Positions 26,631 through 39,480 of a stretch of DNA of 62,000 nucleotides are shown here, one piece after another (positions within the stretch are counted from its first letter, which is position 1; each line of letters begins with the position of its first letter). The notes under the pieces were generated by a model that ran no database searches, was not told the DNA's origin, and saw only the letters and a program-made list of their open reading frames with translations. The translations under genes and the position numbers were made by a program. Source of the stretch: Polytrichum commune (Eukaryota; Streptophyta; Polytrichopsida; Polytrichales; Polytrichaceae); assembly GCA_950295325.1 (NCBI GenBank), contig OX485804.1, forward strand, positions 65,634,033 to 65,696,032. The letters are read 5' to 3'.

Positions 26631-27633
26631 CATTTTGTCCACATAGAGTTAAGGATTTCAGCGTCGATTTTGAACTTCGTCCCAATCTCAAGCCATTTGC
26701 GGCTCTCGAGTCAATAGAATACATTATTACTCTTACCATAAAACAGGGAGTTGGAATCAGTACTTTGTGGAAAAGCACCATGTATTCTAAACTGGAATCT
26801 GGGACTTCCTTGGGCCTAATAGTTTTATGTGCACGCAGGCTTGCAGAGCAAGCTTGGTTTGAAGAATGGAAAAAATTAAGGGGATGAAGGCCTAGCTACT
26901 CGACTCTACCAAACCCTACTCGACTCAGTTAGTACCTGTGTCGGAGAATGTTTTGGTATCACGGTAAGGGCAAACCTTTGGCCACCGAATGTTCATGGAA
27001 GAGAATTTGGATCAAGAAATTCGGTGTCTGTGCATCTTTTTATACATTAAGGTAGAAACACCATAACCCGTGAAAATAAGGTGATTCTCATTGAAGATCT
27101 GGTCTGACAATCATGAGATAATTTTCCAAGATAGACGAGAAGGATTCATGAAGAATGCAAGTTGTTTCATATTTGTCTGCCCTATACAAAAAATGCTACA
27201 ATTTTTCAAAGTGGAAAGTTGTCCAACCCCCTACTTGTTCACTAGATTCTCCCTACACCGAACATGGTAATCCGCATTTCCATACATAACATCGCCTTAA
27301 TCGGTTACCTCATGAGTACATTAACACTTGACTCCCATTGGCTACACTAGGTGTACACGCATTGGAGTTGCCGCCGAACCATGATCCGTTTTAGAAATGG
27401 CACTTCACCATTATGACGGTGGTCTAGTGCACGGCTAGAAGGTGGTTAACGGGTTTATGATATTTCTACCTTAGTGGAGAAGCATTGTTGCTTACTGGGT
27501 CCAACAGAAACTGAGAGATCTTACAATGTAAAATACTCTTTGACTCCTCATATAAGTTCTACTAAGCAACACAACTTGGATCAATGGAAATCCTTGGGTC
27601 CATGCACTGTCCGGGTGTCCTAGAATAAGTCAT
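26631..27633. other. Intergenic, no gene seen
   Basis: Mixed composition. No coding frame, terminal repeat or tandem array was recognised. Confidence 0.45.
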
Positions 27634-27641
27634 GACCCCAC

Positions 27642-28537
27642 CAATGAATGGGGAGAACCATGTGCTAGTTACAGATGAACCGGTTGAGTTTGAGAACTAA
27701 ACAGCTCAAGTTCAAGACTTCAGGAAGATAATTATTGATCATTTTAGAATAATCTGTGGAATATACCTCAACTTGATAAAGAAAACTGAAAGGTATCAAC
27801 CTATGTTTGGGGAAAACCGACGGCTAGTTCATTATCATCCGATGGATTTCCCCTCATGGCCGGTCCAAATTTCCAACCATCGGATGGCAATCCGACTGTA
27901 ATTTCAATCCTCCGGCAATTAGCCGATGAACTAGAAAATGTCCTAGAAATGTAGCCGATTCTTCTTGTGAGTTACTAGATTTCAGCCGGAAGCATCCAGA
28001 GCGCTATTTGTCTGGGGCATCTGATGATGCACTTGAGGAAGTACCCTAAACCTTAAACTTTTTGAATTATGCAACCTTTCCATGACCAAATCCAATTGCT
28101 TCTATGAAGAATTGGGGGACCCTTGGCCTTCAAGTGGTGAAGGCATTGCTAGGTTCAATTCCTCCCAAAGATATTAACTCTTCAAATTTAAAGTTTTGAA
28201 CATGCCTTTCTTTTCACTTATTCAAGATTTTGTACTAAGAAATGATTTCTAATAACTTTTCATACATTTTTTAAACAATTAGTGCCGATATGAATTCCAT
28301 TTAATCGGATATTGGCCAATGAAAATATGAAAATATAGGCAATTGGCCGATTGATTTTACAAAAGACCGGCTCTTGCCGATGTAAATTGGAAAAAATCCG
28401 ACCCTTCGTAGCAACTACCGGCAATTAGCCACTAGGGCTTCAAAAACTTCCCGAACTCTGGTATCAACATGTAACTTGTTGGATTTGGAAACACCAGGAT
28501 TTTGACCGATTATGCCCAAAAATCTCCCTTGACACTG
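27642..28537. mobile_element. hAT-like element, family A copy 5, interrupted
   Basis: Ends CAATGAATGGGGAGA and, inverted, CAGTGTCAAGGGAGA. The flanks are GACCCCAC (27634-27641) and GACCCCGC (28538-28545), one mismatch apart. After subtracting the nested insertion and one duplication the element is about 228 bp, like the other copies. Confidence 0.8.
27801..28459. mobile_element. Mutator-like nonautonomous element, copy 2
   Basis: 659 bp, inserted inside family A copy 5 and flanked by a perfect 9-bp GGTATCAAC (27792-27800, 28460-28468). The terminal read inverted is AGAGTTCGGGAAGTTTTTG; the left end TATGTTTGGGGAAAACC is weaker. The body has many CCGATT/GGCAATTAGCC motifs. The core at 28120-28173 matches the tRNA-like block of copy 1 (CCTTGGCCTTCAAGTGGTGA, GGTTCAATTCC). 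Confidence 0.75.
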
Positions 28538-28850
28538 GACCCCGCTGGATTTGTAAATCTTTTTAGTGGATGAAGGCATATTCCTGTTGGTCCAGCACAT
28601 CGACTCTTTTGGGTGCCAAAGTTGAATGGTGGAGAGAGCGCTCTCATGTTTTCCCCCTTCTTTTCATGTTCAAACCTATGTCTTTCACCCTGCCACTCCG
28701 GCTCTCGGTGACTTCTCCTTTCATTTGCGATTCCCTTCATTTGCCTCCACTCCCAGTTTCTCCGACACAAGTCGACATTGAGCGCGCGATCAACAAGTTT
28801 TCAACAACTCAAGTATCATGTGTCCCACTTCCAAGTAATAATTAATCTCC

Positions 28851-30410
28851 TTGCTTTGCTCAAGTAAGTCAATTTTCTTCATTCCCACCAATGCTTGTCA
28901 TCCACACAGAGCCTGTAATGACCCGGGAACTCTTGAATGTGTAGGGTGCACACAATGGCAACCATGCACACTGCATACTTGTTTGGAATCAACAAGGGGA
29001 ACCCTAAACCATGGAGTCAAAGTCGACAACATTTTTGATGTGGATGTTCCTAACAAAACATCGGATATCTATTTTGGACCCAAAACTGACAAGAATGGTG
29101 GGTATTACCACAAGAGGCCTCCTCTTGAGATGCAGACCCTAATTGCAAACCCTCTATTGCAAGGTCACAAGTCTTCCAAAGGTGGAGAACAAGACTCTCA
29201 CTAAACAATTTGCTAGAGGTAGGTATTTGGAAATACATAAGGCTCGGGGGGTTCACTGGCGAAAATCGTAGAACAACGTGCGATAAAAAAATAGGGTCCG
29301 ATATATTCATTGTAGATAAATTTTGTAAAAAATGTACATGTAAAATAGGGGATTTTAAAATAATGAAACATGTTTACATGTAAAATACCATCACCTTATA
29401 ATCTTTTCTGCAAGGTAAATAACCCCCCCAATAAATAGGTCCCGAACGCACGTGTATGCAAAATATAAGAGGGAGTGAACCCCCCGAGACATAAGGTGGA
29501 GGTGAATTGGGCTTCTTTGCCGCTTATCTCACAAAGTTTTGAGAGGATATCAGGGCTAAGAGGGAGGCTACTCAAAAGGCAAAGATGGCAAAGTTTGGGA
29601 TAATCCAAAGGAGGAGGAGCATTGTCGAAGACCTAATGCTAAGGAGGGCTTTAAAACCTCCAATTGCAAGACCTCTTGCAAAGGCTCCTCCAAAGGCTCC
29701 ATGATCAACTAAGATGCCTTGTTGTTTCTGGAGCCTGGTGCTAGTGAAATGTTGGACCCAACTAAAACTGGAGGTGATAGTCTTGGGTTAAAATCATTCC
29801 TAACCTCTATTTCTTTTCCTAATTGGTCTTAGAATGACGTGACTAGTGTTGGGCAATTGTTATGTGTTAGGAAGACATAATGTCTTAACTTCGAGGCAGT
29901 GTTGGAATTGTTGGCTCCAAAGAAAGAGAAACTTGAGGGGGAATTGAGGAGGGAAACATTCAATCGTTAAGATAGGGTGGCAATGCATGAAGAAGTCAAA
30001 GCTCATTTCTAGAAAGTTTGTGAGTTATTTGAATCAACCAAAATTGAGGCAAATGAAATGGAAGATGAGATGCTAGCCTTAGAGATTAAATATGGTAAGG
30101 TTAGAGATGGGAACATGTTGGGCAATGGTGTTCATTTAGAATGTGAACTAAAATTGGTGAAAGAAAAATTTAGGGTTTTTGAATATCTTCTTTCTAAGCA
30201 TCAAGGTCAAAAGTATAATGAACAAAAATATGTAAATTAACAAGCTAATTGGTTGGCACAAGCTAAGGCTTTGTGTAAAGAATTGTTTTTGAAGGTTGTT
30301 GATTTCAATAGGCAAATTGAGAGAAAATCCAAGTTTGTAGCTTTAATGAGCAGTGATATTTTTGCTATTGAGGCTCAAATAGAGCTTATGAGTGTTGGGG
30401 GGGGGGGGGC
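28851..30410 (+). pseudogene. Decayed coding region, coiled-coil-like, possible 5' part of the methyltransferase-like pseudogene
   Basis: 28851-29204 is open for 117 codons. After the MITE at 29243-29488, a plus-strand frame resumes at about 29500 and runs to about 30390 with scattered stops. Its second half is rich in E, K, L and Q (EANEMEDEMLALEIKYGKVR; ECELKLVKEKFRVFEYLLSK), consistent with a long helix or coiled coil. It ends in a 13-G run at 30397-30409. No family was recognised. The same strand and order make it a candidate 5' part of the decayed gene at 31844-34429, but the link is inference. Confidence 0.4.
29243..29488. mobile_element. 246-bp MITE with CTCGGGGGGTTCACT ends
   Basis: Perfect 15-bp terminal inverted repeat CTCGGGGGGTTCACT and perfect 8-bp duplication ACATAAGG (29235-29242, 29489-29496). 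The interior is noncoding. The subterminal CACGTGCGTTC motif, seen here inverted near 29449-29458, also occurs just inside the left end of the 1.3-kb element at 45331-46632. Confidence 0.9.
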
Positions 30411-31843
30411 TTACTCTTTACCCTAGACTTATGGAGGTTCAAATCAATAATTCTATCAAGGAAGAGTATTTCTTGACCTCTCTTCTCCCTTGCTCACATT
30501 CGTTCTTCCTTTCCTTCTTGCATTACTAGGTAAGGAAATATTTGCTTTATCTTTTTTTCACTGTTAATTTTTCTTTTTGGTTTCCCCCCTCGTTACATGT
30601 TCCCACACTTTTTATTAGTTCTACTACCAACTTCCAAGTGTAATAATTCCTCGACTTCCTTTAAATCCCTACTAACATCCTAGACTTCATATGCACTTCC
30701 TTCACATCTTGTGGACTTTTATTACACAACATTCTTTCTATATTCTTATACCTTTCAAAGTTTTTTACATTACAACTTGGATTTATTATACCTCCTATGG
30801 TTCCTACCTGACCTCCTAGATTCCATTATAAAATAAAAGCAACTTGGAGTGTTTATTGGTGTGCAACTAATGGTTCTTTTGAGAAAAAACTTAATATAGA
30901 TGATGACTATGCCAATTTGCAAAAAAAATGTTTTTCGTTTGTAAAAGAAATCATCGGGTGACTGCATGATGACGATATATGAAGCGTTTTTATGCAAAGG
31001 ATCCATAATGATATTATGCAGTTGATTGCATATTTTTTAATACATCTAAAAATGTTAGAGTCCTCCTTGAAGCAATGCATGATGTGAACAAATATGAATT
31101 CCATATTTATTTATTGCATGTTATTTTGTTGCTTGATTTTTATTATCTTAACTAATATTTTTATTCATTTTTTCTGGGATCACTGAAAGTGATCATGTGA
31201 AGATTAATCTTGTTCCCAAACTTCATCGCATTCGTTATTTTGGTTTTTTACCTCTTGACAATTAAAATTCATTAATTTCAGCTGGTGATTACAAAACAAA
31301 ATAAAAAATAAAATATTTCGATTTGGTATACTTCAATAATTGACGCCTATGCAAAAAATTTGTATGAGATCCATTCCCAAATTCGGTTTGGTTTTTGTAT
31401 GTTTGTTTTCATGTTTATGTTGAAAACTAAAGTTTCATAATGTTCATTGTTGCATATCCAAGAAACGGAGTGGAGTTTTTGGAGTAGATGAATTTGCATT
31501 TTCTTTCATTATGAGCTATTTCTTTGAATTTTTGTATTTTTTATTTCTTACATATTTGAATCTTGTAAATTTGAATTCTTACAGGTTTGACTATTGATTT
31601 TTGTATTGTTAGATTCTAACGTATTTAGCTTTTGATACTTAGATCTTGAATACTTGAACTTTGCATGTTTGATTTCATATATATTTAAATTCTCATATGC
31701 TTGCATCTTTGAATCTTTGATATCTAAATGTAGGTATATTTGAATTCTTGTATAATTGAATACTTGATTTTTATATACTTTAATTATTACATACTTTAAT
31801 CTTGTATATTTGATCCATATCCAATGTTTAAGTATTTGCCCAG
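30411..31843. other. AT-rich stretch with possible exon remnants
   Basis: Mostly T-rich, intron-like DNA. 30980-31110 reads in one plus-strand frame as protein-like sequence (RVLLEAMHDVNKYEFHIY) after two stops, and may be an earlier exon of the downstream pseudogene. Repeated TTTGAAT/CTTGTAT words dominate 31.5-31.8 kb. Confidence 0.35.
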
Positions 31844-34429
31844 GTCAATACGTATTGGAGTTTCAATCCAAAATCAGAAATTACTTTGAAAAAATAGCAA
31901 AAAATTGCTACATCTATGTTTCTAATAAATACAAGATGCGGTGGTTGAGGTGATGGAATTCTAGCGATATATTGCATGCATCTAATCATTTGCCGCCTTC
32001 TCCAACGAAATAAATGTTTTGGAATCATATGTTGCTCGAACCTCCTTTGTGGGTGCAAGTATTTTAAAATATTTCAATTTCATGTCAAATATGGATGTTT
32101 GATTGCTTAATATAATTTTGATTTTGATTTATTGATTTTTGTATGTTCATATTTTTTTCATTGTGTAGCAGGAGGAGGAAGTTGTAAATCAATTTGAGAA
32201 TATCGAGAAAACTTGGGTAAAGTTAAGTAGAGGGATGATATTCTCAAAGCCTCTCCTTATGTCGAGAAATGATATATTATGATTTGGGATAAAACATTCT
32301 TCATTTTAATACGTGTAGTACCTCCATTATCTAAGGGCACCAAGCTTTTAGACTTTTCTTTCGGAGAGATAGCTATGAAGAGAGTTTTATACATATAATT
32401 TAAAATTAGTATCGCATTTAACTTTGTTAAATATCTTCACTGGATTTATGTTGGTTACAATGTGAGGATTAAATATGTGTGATTGTTGAATATAGATACT
32501 TGCATAGAGAGTTACTCGCAAGGATAACAATAGAATTTCTCTTTTTACTTGCTTTCTTAAATGTTTCGGTTGACAAATCCACAAAATGTGCATTTACACT
32601 CTTATACAATTGAAACTTTGGGATGTTTATTTTTTCTAATAATGTCCTTAGTTTGTGGATCGTTCTGTTGCATTCTACCCAACAGAGGAAAATGTTGAGC
32701 GCAAGGCTAAGATCGGGAGTACATCGCTTGATGCATCGCAAGATACAATTAAAACCAACAAGGATGATCTCCAATCCGTGCAGGAAGGTGTGGACACACA
32801 AACTGGAAAACATAAAATAGGTAGAAATATTGATATTCCATCTACACCCCTAAATGTAACACCAATGATGCAATATATACATCTACTCTTATGAACGTAG
32901 ACAAATTTCTCTCATTTTTGCAACATGTCCCGGCTGTAGTTCAACAACATGCATGGCCTTCTTCATTATTGGATTTTTATTTTTTATTTTTTATTTTTAG
33001 TTGGTGGATTGATATCAATTCCCGCATGTCCTCTATTATTGAAGACTCACGATTTTGTAAAATAAATGAGTATCTTTTTATTTTCTTTAATGATTCAATA
33101 ATTGTATCTAGTTGTCAGTTTGCTATCCTCACATGAAATTGTTATCATTTTACCTAATGTTGTCTTGTTGTCTGTGAGTATAGTTTGATGATGTGCGTAT
33201 AATACAAAGTTCAAACAATATTTACCCACACAAAAGAACTAACTTCTTGATTGTAAATTTTTTTGAAGGATTCCCCTTGCCTCTTATATCGTCATTTACT
33301 ATTCTAAAATAGAATAAACATGATAGTAATAAGATAACTCAATTTTTTGAATTCTCATTCCAATTTCTTTATGATGATGTTGTATACATTCTCTTATTCG
33401 TGGTAGAATCCAAAATTGTTTGATTTGATGTTCAAACATTTGCAGTAACTTACGCATTTATTGTTGTTAGAGATTGGATACAACTGCAAAGGTAAATGTA
33501 GCTCATAATTTTTTTCAAAATTCTTATATAAAATCATCAATGTTGGCATGAGAAACAATCATATACCAATGTCCATAATGTTGTTGGTTTTGTAGTCGAA
33601 GGGATTTCGCACCCTTATGTGCCATTGAGTTAAGAAAGTTAATATGGCCATTTCATTTAACAATAATGAATTCGTCGTCAAAGAAGGTGTGTGTATCAAG
33701 GATGATAATATTATCTTCAACTACACCTCAATGAATGACTAATTCATGGATGGCTCGGTGCCGTGGCAGGGTGTTTGAGAAAAACATCGAGTCGTATACG
33801 AAATGTTTATCGAATCATTAACCGAGCTTGGCGAAGTAGTTGTAGATGTCATTGCATCAACATGTTCATTCTCTTAATTGTAACAAAACTAGGTGCATTT
33901 GTTCAAATTGATTTTTAAGTATATCATATTGAAATGATGTCAATGGTGTTTGCACGTGCTTCTGTTCATGCAGGTTTGAAAAATGGTCGTCACCTTGGTG
34001 CATATGAGGCGGACTCCTGTATCTTCAATGTCATTTTCACTCCACTCTGTGCATTGTCTACTCAATGTCCTAGAGTGCAAACACCAATAGAATCCATGGT
34101 TATGGAGAAGGATGAAGAACATGTCAAAAAAGTGGCGAGAAAAACTCGTTTGAATACGTGAGTTTCTCCTTGGATTTTTTTTAATGTTTCTATTTTTTCA
34201 TTGGCATTTCTTTGACATTTCTCACTCATATGGTAATTGATGCAGTGCAAAGTTGATGGAGTCATTGGACTCCCCTCCAAAAGCAATGGCGCTTCTTGTG
34301 TGCCCAAAGACTGTGGCTATTCCACATGCAACCATGTCCACACCCGCACCTAGTATGAAAACAAGGAGGTTCTTGTCACAAGTGGAGAATTTTTCCCTCT
34401 TAGAGACAACAAATGACCATAGTATATGA
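31844..34429 (+). pseudogene. Decayed six-exon gene with a methyltransferase-like C-terminus
   Basis: Exon-like blocks lie at 31844-32058 (2 stops), 32169-32395 (frameshift near 32275), 32652-32990 (frameshift near 32880), 33596-33863 (2 stops), 33974-34157 and 34246-34429 (ends TGA). The last two introns, 33864-33973 and 34158-34245, are GT-AG and preserve frame; T-rich DNA separates the others. The last blocks read PWQGV, then VYEMFIESLTELGEVVVDVI and, across the splice, LKNGRHLGAYEADSCIF. This order (GD/E-VV-D, then GR..G.E.D) recalls motif I and the following strand of N4/N6-type DNA methyltransferases, though the DPFxGSG core is not conserved. Family assignment is tentative; loss of function is clear. 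Confidence 0.55.
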
Positions 34430-34660
34430 ATACACTTGATTTGGGGTTGTTTTTTTTTAAAAAATTATTCGATTTGACAATTGGTTTGATTTTGAGAATT
34501 TTTTTCAAAATTACCGGTTTTGTTAGACGCAATGTGGAGATTGCTCGATGAATGCAATGTGTTGGGTTTTGTTTTCAAAATTCTAAACTAACTTGGTATT
34601 CACGGATTTCAAGTCTTTCGTCATTGAGATCATTTATCCATTAAGGTGCCTATATTAAAT

Positions 34661-34835
34661 ATGATTCACCCCCTCCATATCAAGAAACCAACATATTTTC
34701 ATCCTGATATGAAATGTGATTTACAATTACCGCAAGTTTTCCTCCCGCACATTATCTACAAAATTTAGGACCTAACCAACTATCTAACAAAACACCATGT
34801 GGATGATACCCTCAAAGGTTTTCATCCGTTTTGGT
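34661..34835 (+). repeat. ~175-bp repeat, inverted partner at 37874-38048
   Basis: TTCACCCCCTCCATATCAAG and GATATGAAATGTGATTTACA here occur inverted at 37874-38048, including CCTAACCAACTATCTAACAA and AAAACC...TTTCATCCGTTTT. The arms flank about 3 kb containing LINE and hAT-like debris. Ends were not sharply defined. Confidence 0.7.
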
Positions 34836-34857
34836 GAAGGCTACATGTAATGGGACT

Positions 34858-35463
34858 ATAATGTATGGGCTAATGTAGTAACCTCACATTTGCAGTCCAA
34901 ATAGAAAGAAAATTGCTCGTGAAATGAAGTGACCTGAAATAAATTTTGAAGTCTAGAAAGCCAAAAGGCTAATGTGGTGGAAAGTACATCGTGATGGTTT
35001 TTAAATGGTTGACTCTCTAGAGTGGCAAAATGTGGTAGCTTTTGTGAGATAGAGGCAAATGTCAACTTGTTGGTGTAATTAAAAGAAAGACTCGAGGTTC
35101 CCTAATATTATATTCTCAAATAGTGATGAAAACTTATCTCCAATGGGGTTATAGGGGACACTCCAACAATAAGTTTGTCATATTTTCAACTACATTATAA
35201 GAGCAAAAGTGGCATAACCTATGATCTCTAGAGATAGTTACACCGGAGCACCGTCTAATTTCAATGGCATGTTTATGATTCAAGGTGCGGTAAGCAACAA
35301 TGGTCTTGCGTTGTGGTGGTGTCAACGGTTGTATCAAGTACAGTGCACATGGTGAAACACCTGGTTGAAATGAAAATATTATGTGCATTCTTATAATATA
35401 GAAAAGCTTAAGGCTATGTAGAGGGTGCGCATACAACTTGACCCATGTTTTGTAGGCTACCAT
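34858..35463 (-). pseudogene. Non-LTR retrotransposon (LINE) ORF2 C-terminal remnant
   Basis: The minus-strand frame at 35149-35463 includes IVAYRTLNHKHAIEIRRCSG, then RLCHFCSYNVVEN and LLECPLYN. The R-T-x-N-H-x-x-A-I-E, C-x2-C ... E-C-P layout is typical of the zinc-knuckle-like region after the reverse transcriptase of LINE-type elements. Coding character continues with breaks to about 34858. There is no RT or endonuclease core nearby, so this is a 5'-truncated relic. Confidence 0.6.
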
Positions 35464-35499
35464 TTGGCTTTTCCCATGAGGTAAGTAGGGGTTAAATGG

Positions 35500-37339
35500 T
35501 CACTTTAAGCTTTGCACCCACTTCTCGGAGGTTGTGAAGGATGTAAACTAGTGTGAGACGATTGCCAACCTAAACCATGTCTTTAGCCATTATATGCCCC
35601 ATATTACTTTTTGGAGCTCATATAAATACTTTATTTATTGTCAAAGGGAATGTTCTTGGTGAAATTAATTGCTCGTAGACGTACCCCTAATTATGTTGAC
35701 TACCAAACCTAGAATGATCACCATATATTGAGCATGTAGTCCAATCTCTCTTAAACACATACCTTTTTGGTGTGTGTTCTTACATCCCCACCGAACCACA
35801 ACCACTCTAAAGTAATTGTTTGGTACTTAACAAATAACCATGAAAGGTCAGTTACCTTAATTGCACTCCCAAGCTACACAACATGTTTCCATTCTATGCA
35901 CTCTAGACTAGTGCTCTAATTAAATAAGAATAAAAAATTGGCTTATTCATTGGCTTTTGGCTCATCTCTTGGCTAGCATTTGAGGTACTTTAAGTGAGGT
36001 TGAAGGAGACCTAGCTAGCAATATGGGATGACTTGGTATATGGCAAATGCGACAAGAGGTCTTACAATGTACATATGTGGCCATGCAATTTTTTTTGTGG
36101 CACATATATGTGGCTATGTTTTGGTAACGTGGAGCTAGCATGTGGCCCCACTTACTAAGTAGTTGATTTAAATGTGGCTAACACATTGCAAAGAACATTA
36201 AAAAAAAATGGCTACATATAAGAATTGTTGTGTTCCAAAATTTGTTCCATGGGGGAATTGGACCTTGGTCTTTCGACCATGCCTTCTACAACATGGAACC
36301 ACCTGCAAAACTACATATTGACACAATCCATCCACCACCCTAACAAAGTCCATATCACTGGGCAATGTGATTCATATTCGGACCAATAGGGCAAGTCCAA
36401 TCTTCTCTTTGTCAGTCCAAATAGTTCAAACCCCTCCAATGCGAAGTCTCTTGTGTTCATATCTTGGACTCTAGGGTGGGACTTCATCGCCTCGGAAAGG
36501 AGCGTGGGGTCTCCAATGTGTGTTGTAACCTTCAACTTCAAATTTGCCTAGCTAGGACATGATCATGATGAGCCAATCTTAATCCAATTGCAGTAATTGA
36601 TAATTTACATGAATGCCCGGATCATGTCATCAACACGGGTACCTCACTATCTCACTATCTCATTATTTTTATTTTATTTTATTTTTCGTATATACATGTG
36701 TTGAAGCTTTTTTTTGGGTCCGGGGGTTGTTATCTAATATTTTCTATTCTAATACCTTTAAAAAATTTAGATTCACATTTAAGCTAAACTTTATGTTAAT
36801 TCAAAAAATGCCTCTTCTATGTTGTTTGATATCATCATATGTGTGGTGTTTTAAGGCACCCTGTATTGACAAGCTTAATTATATAAGGCAAACCATTAAC
36901 ATAAGACATGGGTTGCCTTATGTTACTAAGTCTATTGATAAATGATGGAAAACGATAATTTGAAGGGATGGAGACACCAAACAATGATAGGGATACAACA
37001 TGATGAACAAGAACACTACTACTACCAATAATAAAAACACTAGAATAACGCAATTGAGCACTATAAGCACACTACTAAATGCTCAAGTGTTGAGGTTGTG
37101 AAAAGAAAATCCTTGTGACCTCTACACGTACTGTACCATCCTAAACACAATACCCTATATGTAGTTCTACAAAAATGAATACATGAGATTATAGGGTACC
37201 GCATAGTATTTATAATGTAGTATGTGACTAGAATGGATGTTATATTATATTGAATATTTCTCAAAAAGATTGCTTGCAAAAGTGAAGAATACCCTTTATT
37301 AGGTCTCACCCTATTTCTAATATTTCATTAGTCAGGTAC
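35500..37339. other. Intergenic, no gene seen
   Basis: AT-rich. A 76-codon minus-strand frame at 36311-36541 has balanced composition but no recognisable domain or splice context, so it is not called. Confidence 0.4.
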
Positions 37340-37821
37340 TTGTGGCTGGATATCTATATGCTTGGGATTGCAAAGGGAGTGCTTGAGGAGTACAAGGCCT
37401 TGGTGATGAAGATGGCAGTGGACGTCCCCAAGGAGTTTGTAACAAAGAAGAACCTTTCCATGCTCCTGGATTGCCAAAACATGCTCACTCTACCTTGCTT
37501 GATGCCCATAATGCACTTTGTGAATTTCCTCATAAGTTTGCATGAAGTTCATCATCCTACATTGTCGATTTCATCTTTGTAGTAACGATTTGCCAAAGTG
37601 ATCTATATCACTTGTACATTGATCCAACATTTGTTGTCCATGGAGAGGAGTTCAACACCTTCAGATCCTTGACATATGACACATCCATGGCAATCAAGCA
37701 AGATTGGTTATTTTGTTATAACTGTGAGGAAAACCACATGGTCTTAAAGATTGCAAGTATCTCCCACATGGCTGTGATGAGATTCATGGCCTTCCCAATA
37801 GAAAGAAGTGAACAAGATTGA
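37340..37821 (+). pseudogene. Broken coding fragment, possibly hAT-like
   Basis: 37340-37582 (80 codons) and, after a frame change, 37612-37821 (69 codons) read as one protein with KKNLSMLLDCQNMLTLPCLM followed by FVNFLISLHEVHH, then YIDPTFVVHGEEFNTFRSLT. The ML.LPLL..VN.LI pattern is reminiscent of the central region of hAT transposases, but conserved catalytic residues are not visible. At least one frameshift; nonfunctional. Confidence 0.4.
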
Positions 37822-37873
37822 TCATGAAGTAATCCTTGGCAAGGTGCAGTGGCATGTAACTAGTGCAACGAAA

Positions 37874-38048
37874 TGAAACGGATGAAAACCTTTGAGGGTA
37901 TCATCCACAGGGTGTTTTGTTAGATAGTTGGTTAGGTCCTAAATTTTGTAGATAATGTGCAGGCAGAAAACTTGCGGTAACTGTAAATCACATTTCATAT
38001 CAGGATGCAAATATGTTGGTTTCTTGACATGGAGGGGGTGAATCAGAT
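37874..38048 (-). repeat. Inverted partner of the repeat at 34661-34835
   Basis: Inverse copy of the 34.7-kb repeat, recognisable by AAACGGATGAAAACC at the left and CATGGAGGGGGTGAATCA at the right. The minus-strand frame through it (HVKKPTYLHPDMKCDLQLPQ) looks coding-derived, so the repeat may come from a once-coding segment of unknown family. Confidence 0.65.
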
Positions 38049-39480
38049 TCAATGTTGAAGCTAAACTCCTGACTAATTCCATCAATATTCCTGGACCCGT
38101 GTACTGAGATTGAAAGATGATTAATGATATTTTTAATTTTATGAAACAAAAGTCAATTGCCAACATCCCAAGGTGAAAGAACCAATAACTTAAGGAACCT
38201 AAAGACAAAAGACGGAAGCCAAACATTGTTAAGGTGTGCCATGGTTTATGCACATGAAAACATCCTTCGAGACTTGGGAAATCCTTAATTACCTACATTC
38301 TCAAGCGGGCACCGAATTTGCAACCCGGCTCGAGGCTTGCATGATATTAATTCAGCCCCTGGTCAAAGGAGCTCCACATATGTTTCTAGCAGCAATAGAA
38401 TCATGGGCGCATGCCCTAACTTCAAGTTGGTGTATATTTTGTGGCATCACTCAGTGGCTACTAGAATTGATCACGCATTGACTCTCTTCAGTTGTGACTC
38501 AGAAATTTCAAACGATCATGGCACAATTTTTGTTTGATACTTGCCAAGCACGTAGCATGCCCTGGTGCTTTACAAGTTCCAAGGCATGACGAAGTTTTCT
38601 ACCAATATTCCTATGCTTGACTTGAGTCTTCGAATATCCTGCCCAGAAGGAACAGTACTGTGCTCAGACAACGGTCATGAGTGGCTTTGAGTTTCAAATA
38701 TCCGCGCATCACACTCCAGGTTGCTTCCACCCAGAAGGCAATTCCGTTGTCTACCAATAGAAATTGCAAACTTGCATTTCAAAATGCAAGTGATGAGCGT
38801 TAATTGTTAGGTTAGTGTTGATGCATATCTTTCAAAGATCAATACCTTTTCAGGCCCTCTAAAACCCTGAATTATTGAGCTAATGATTCATGCAATGTTG
38901 ATTGTAATTTTTTGCAAAATATAATAATTCCTTTCTGGGAGAGGTGGGGACAATTTGAACAAGTCAATTGCAAAGAGTAAGATACAACCACAACTGAAAT
39001 AATCATAAACCCAAGAAATCGGGGCCCACAAAGAAGGCTAAGAGTCGACCCACCAAAAGTGTTTGTGGAGTTGGAAGTGCCCACAATACAACCCATAATC
39101 TTAATAAATAAATCCAAGACTCTAAGACTTGAACTGGAGGTAAATGACTGTCGGTCATATGACAATTATTATTATTATTGTTATTATTATGATTTCTTGG
39201 AATCCTGATTGGTTTGATGACTCTCAACAAATCAGTCGGTTACTTCAAGCCATTTAGGTCTTGCAATCACAAAGGGGATCATCAGAATTGCAACCTTGTG
39301 TTTGGTAGTCACTGATGTGTCAGTGTTGAATCTGTGTGAATTTGATAGCCTTGAAACCCTAGAACATGCGATTAAAATATACACACCGAATGCTTGACGA
39401 CCAGGGCAGTGGCCTGCAGACTGTTTAAATCTAAGTAGTATAGAGTAACTTATTCCTCAATTTTTGTATCAGATCGAATC
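38049..39480. other. Intergenic, no gene seen
   Basis: No gene or bounded element was recognised. A short ATT microsatellite lies at 39166-39190. Confidence 0.4.

Noticed and set aside
32891-33136. 81-codon ORF as a separate small gene
   Set aside because: Its first part continues the pseudogene exon at 32652 after a frameshift; the rest is T-rich intron-like DNA.
36311-36541. 76-codon minus-strand ORF with balanced composition
   Set aside because: No start context, splice sites, neighbours or domain to support it.
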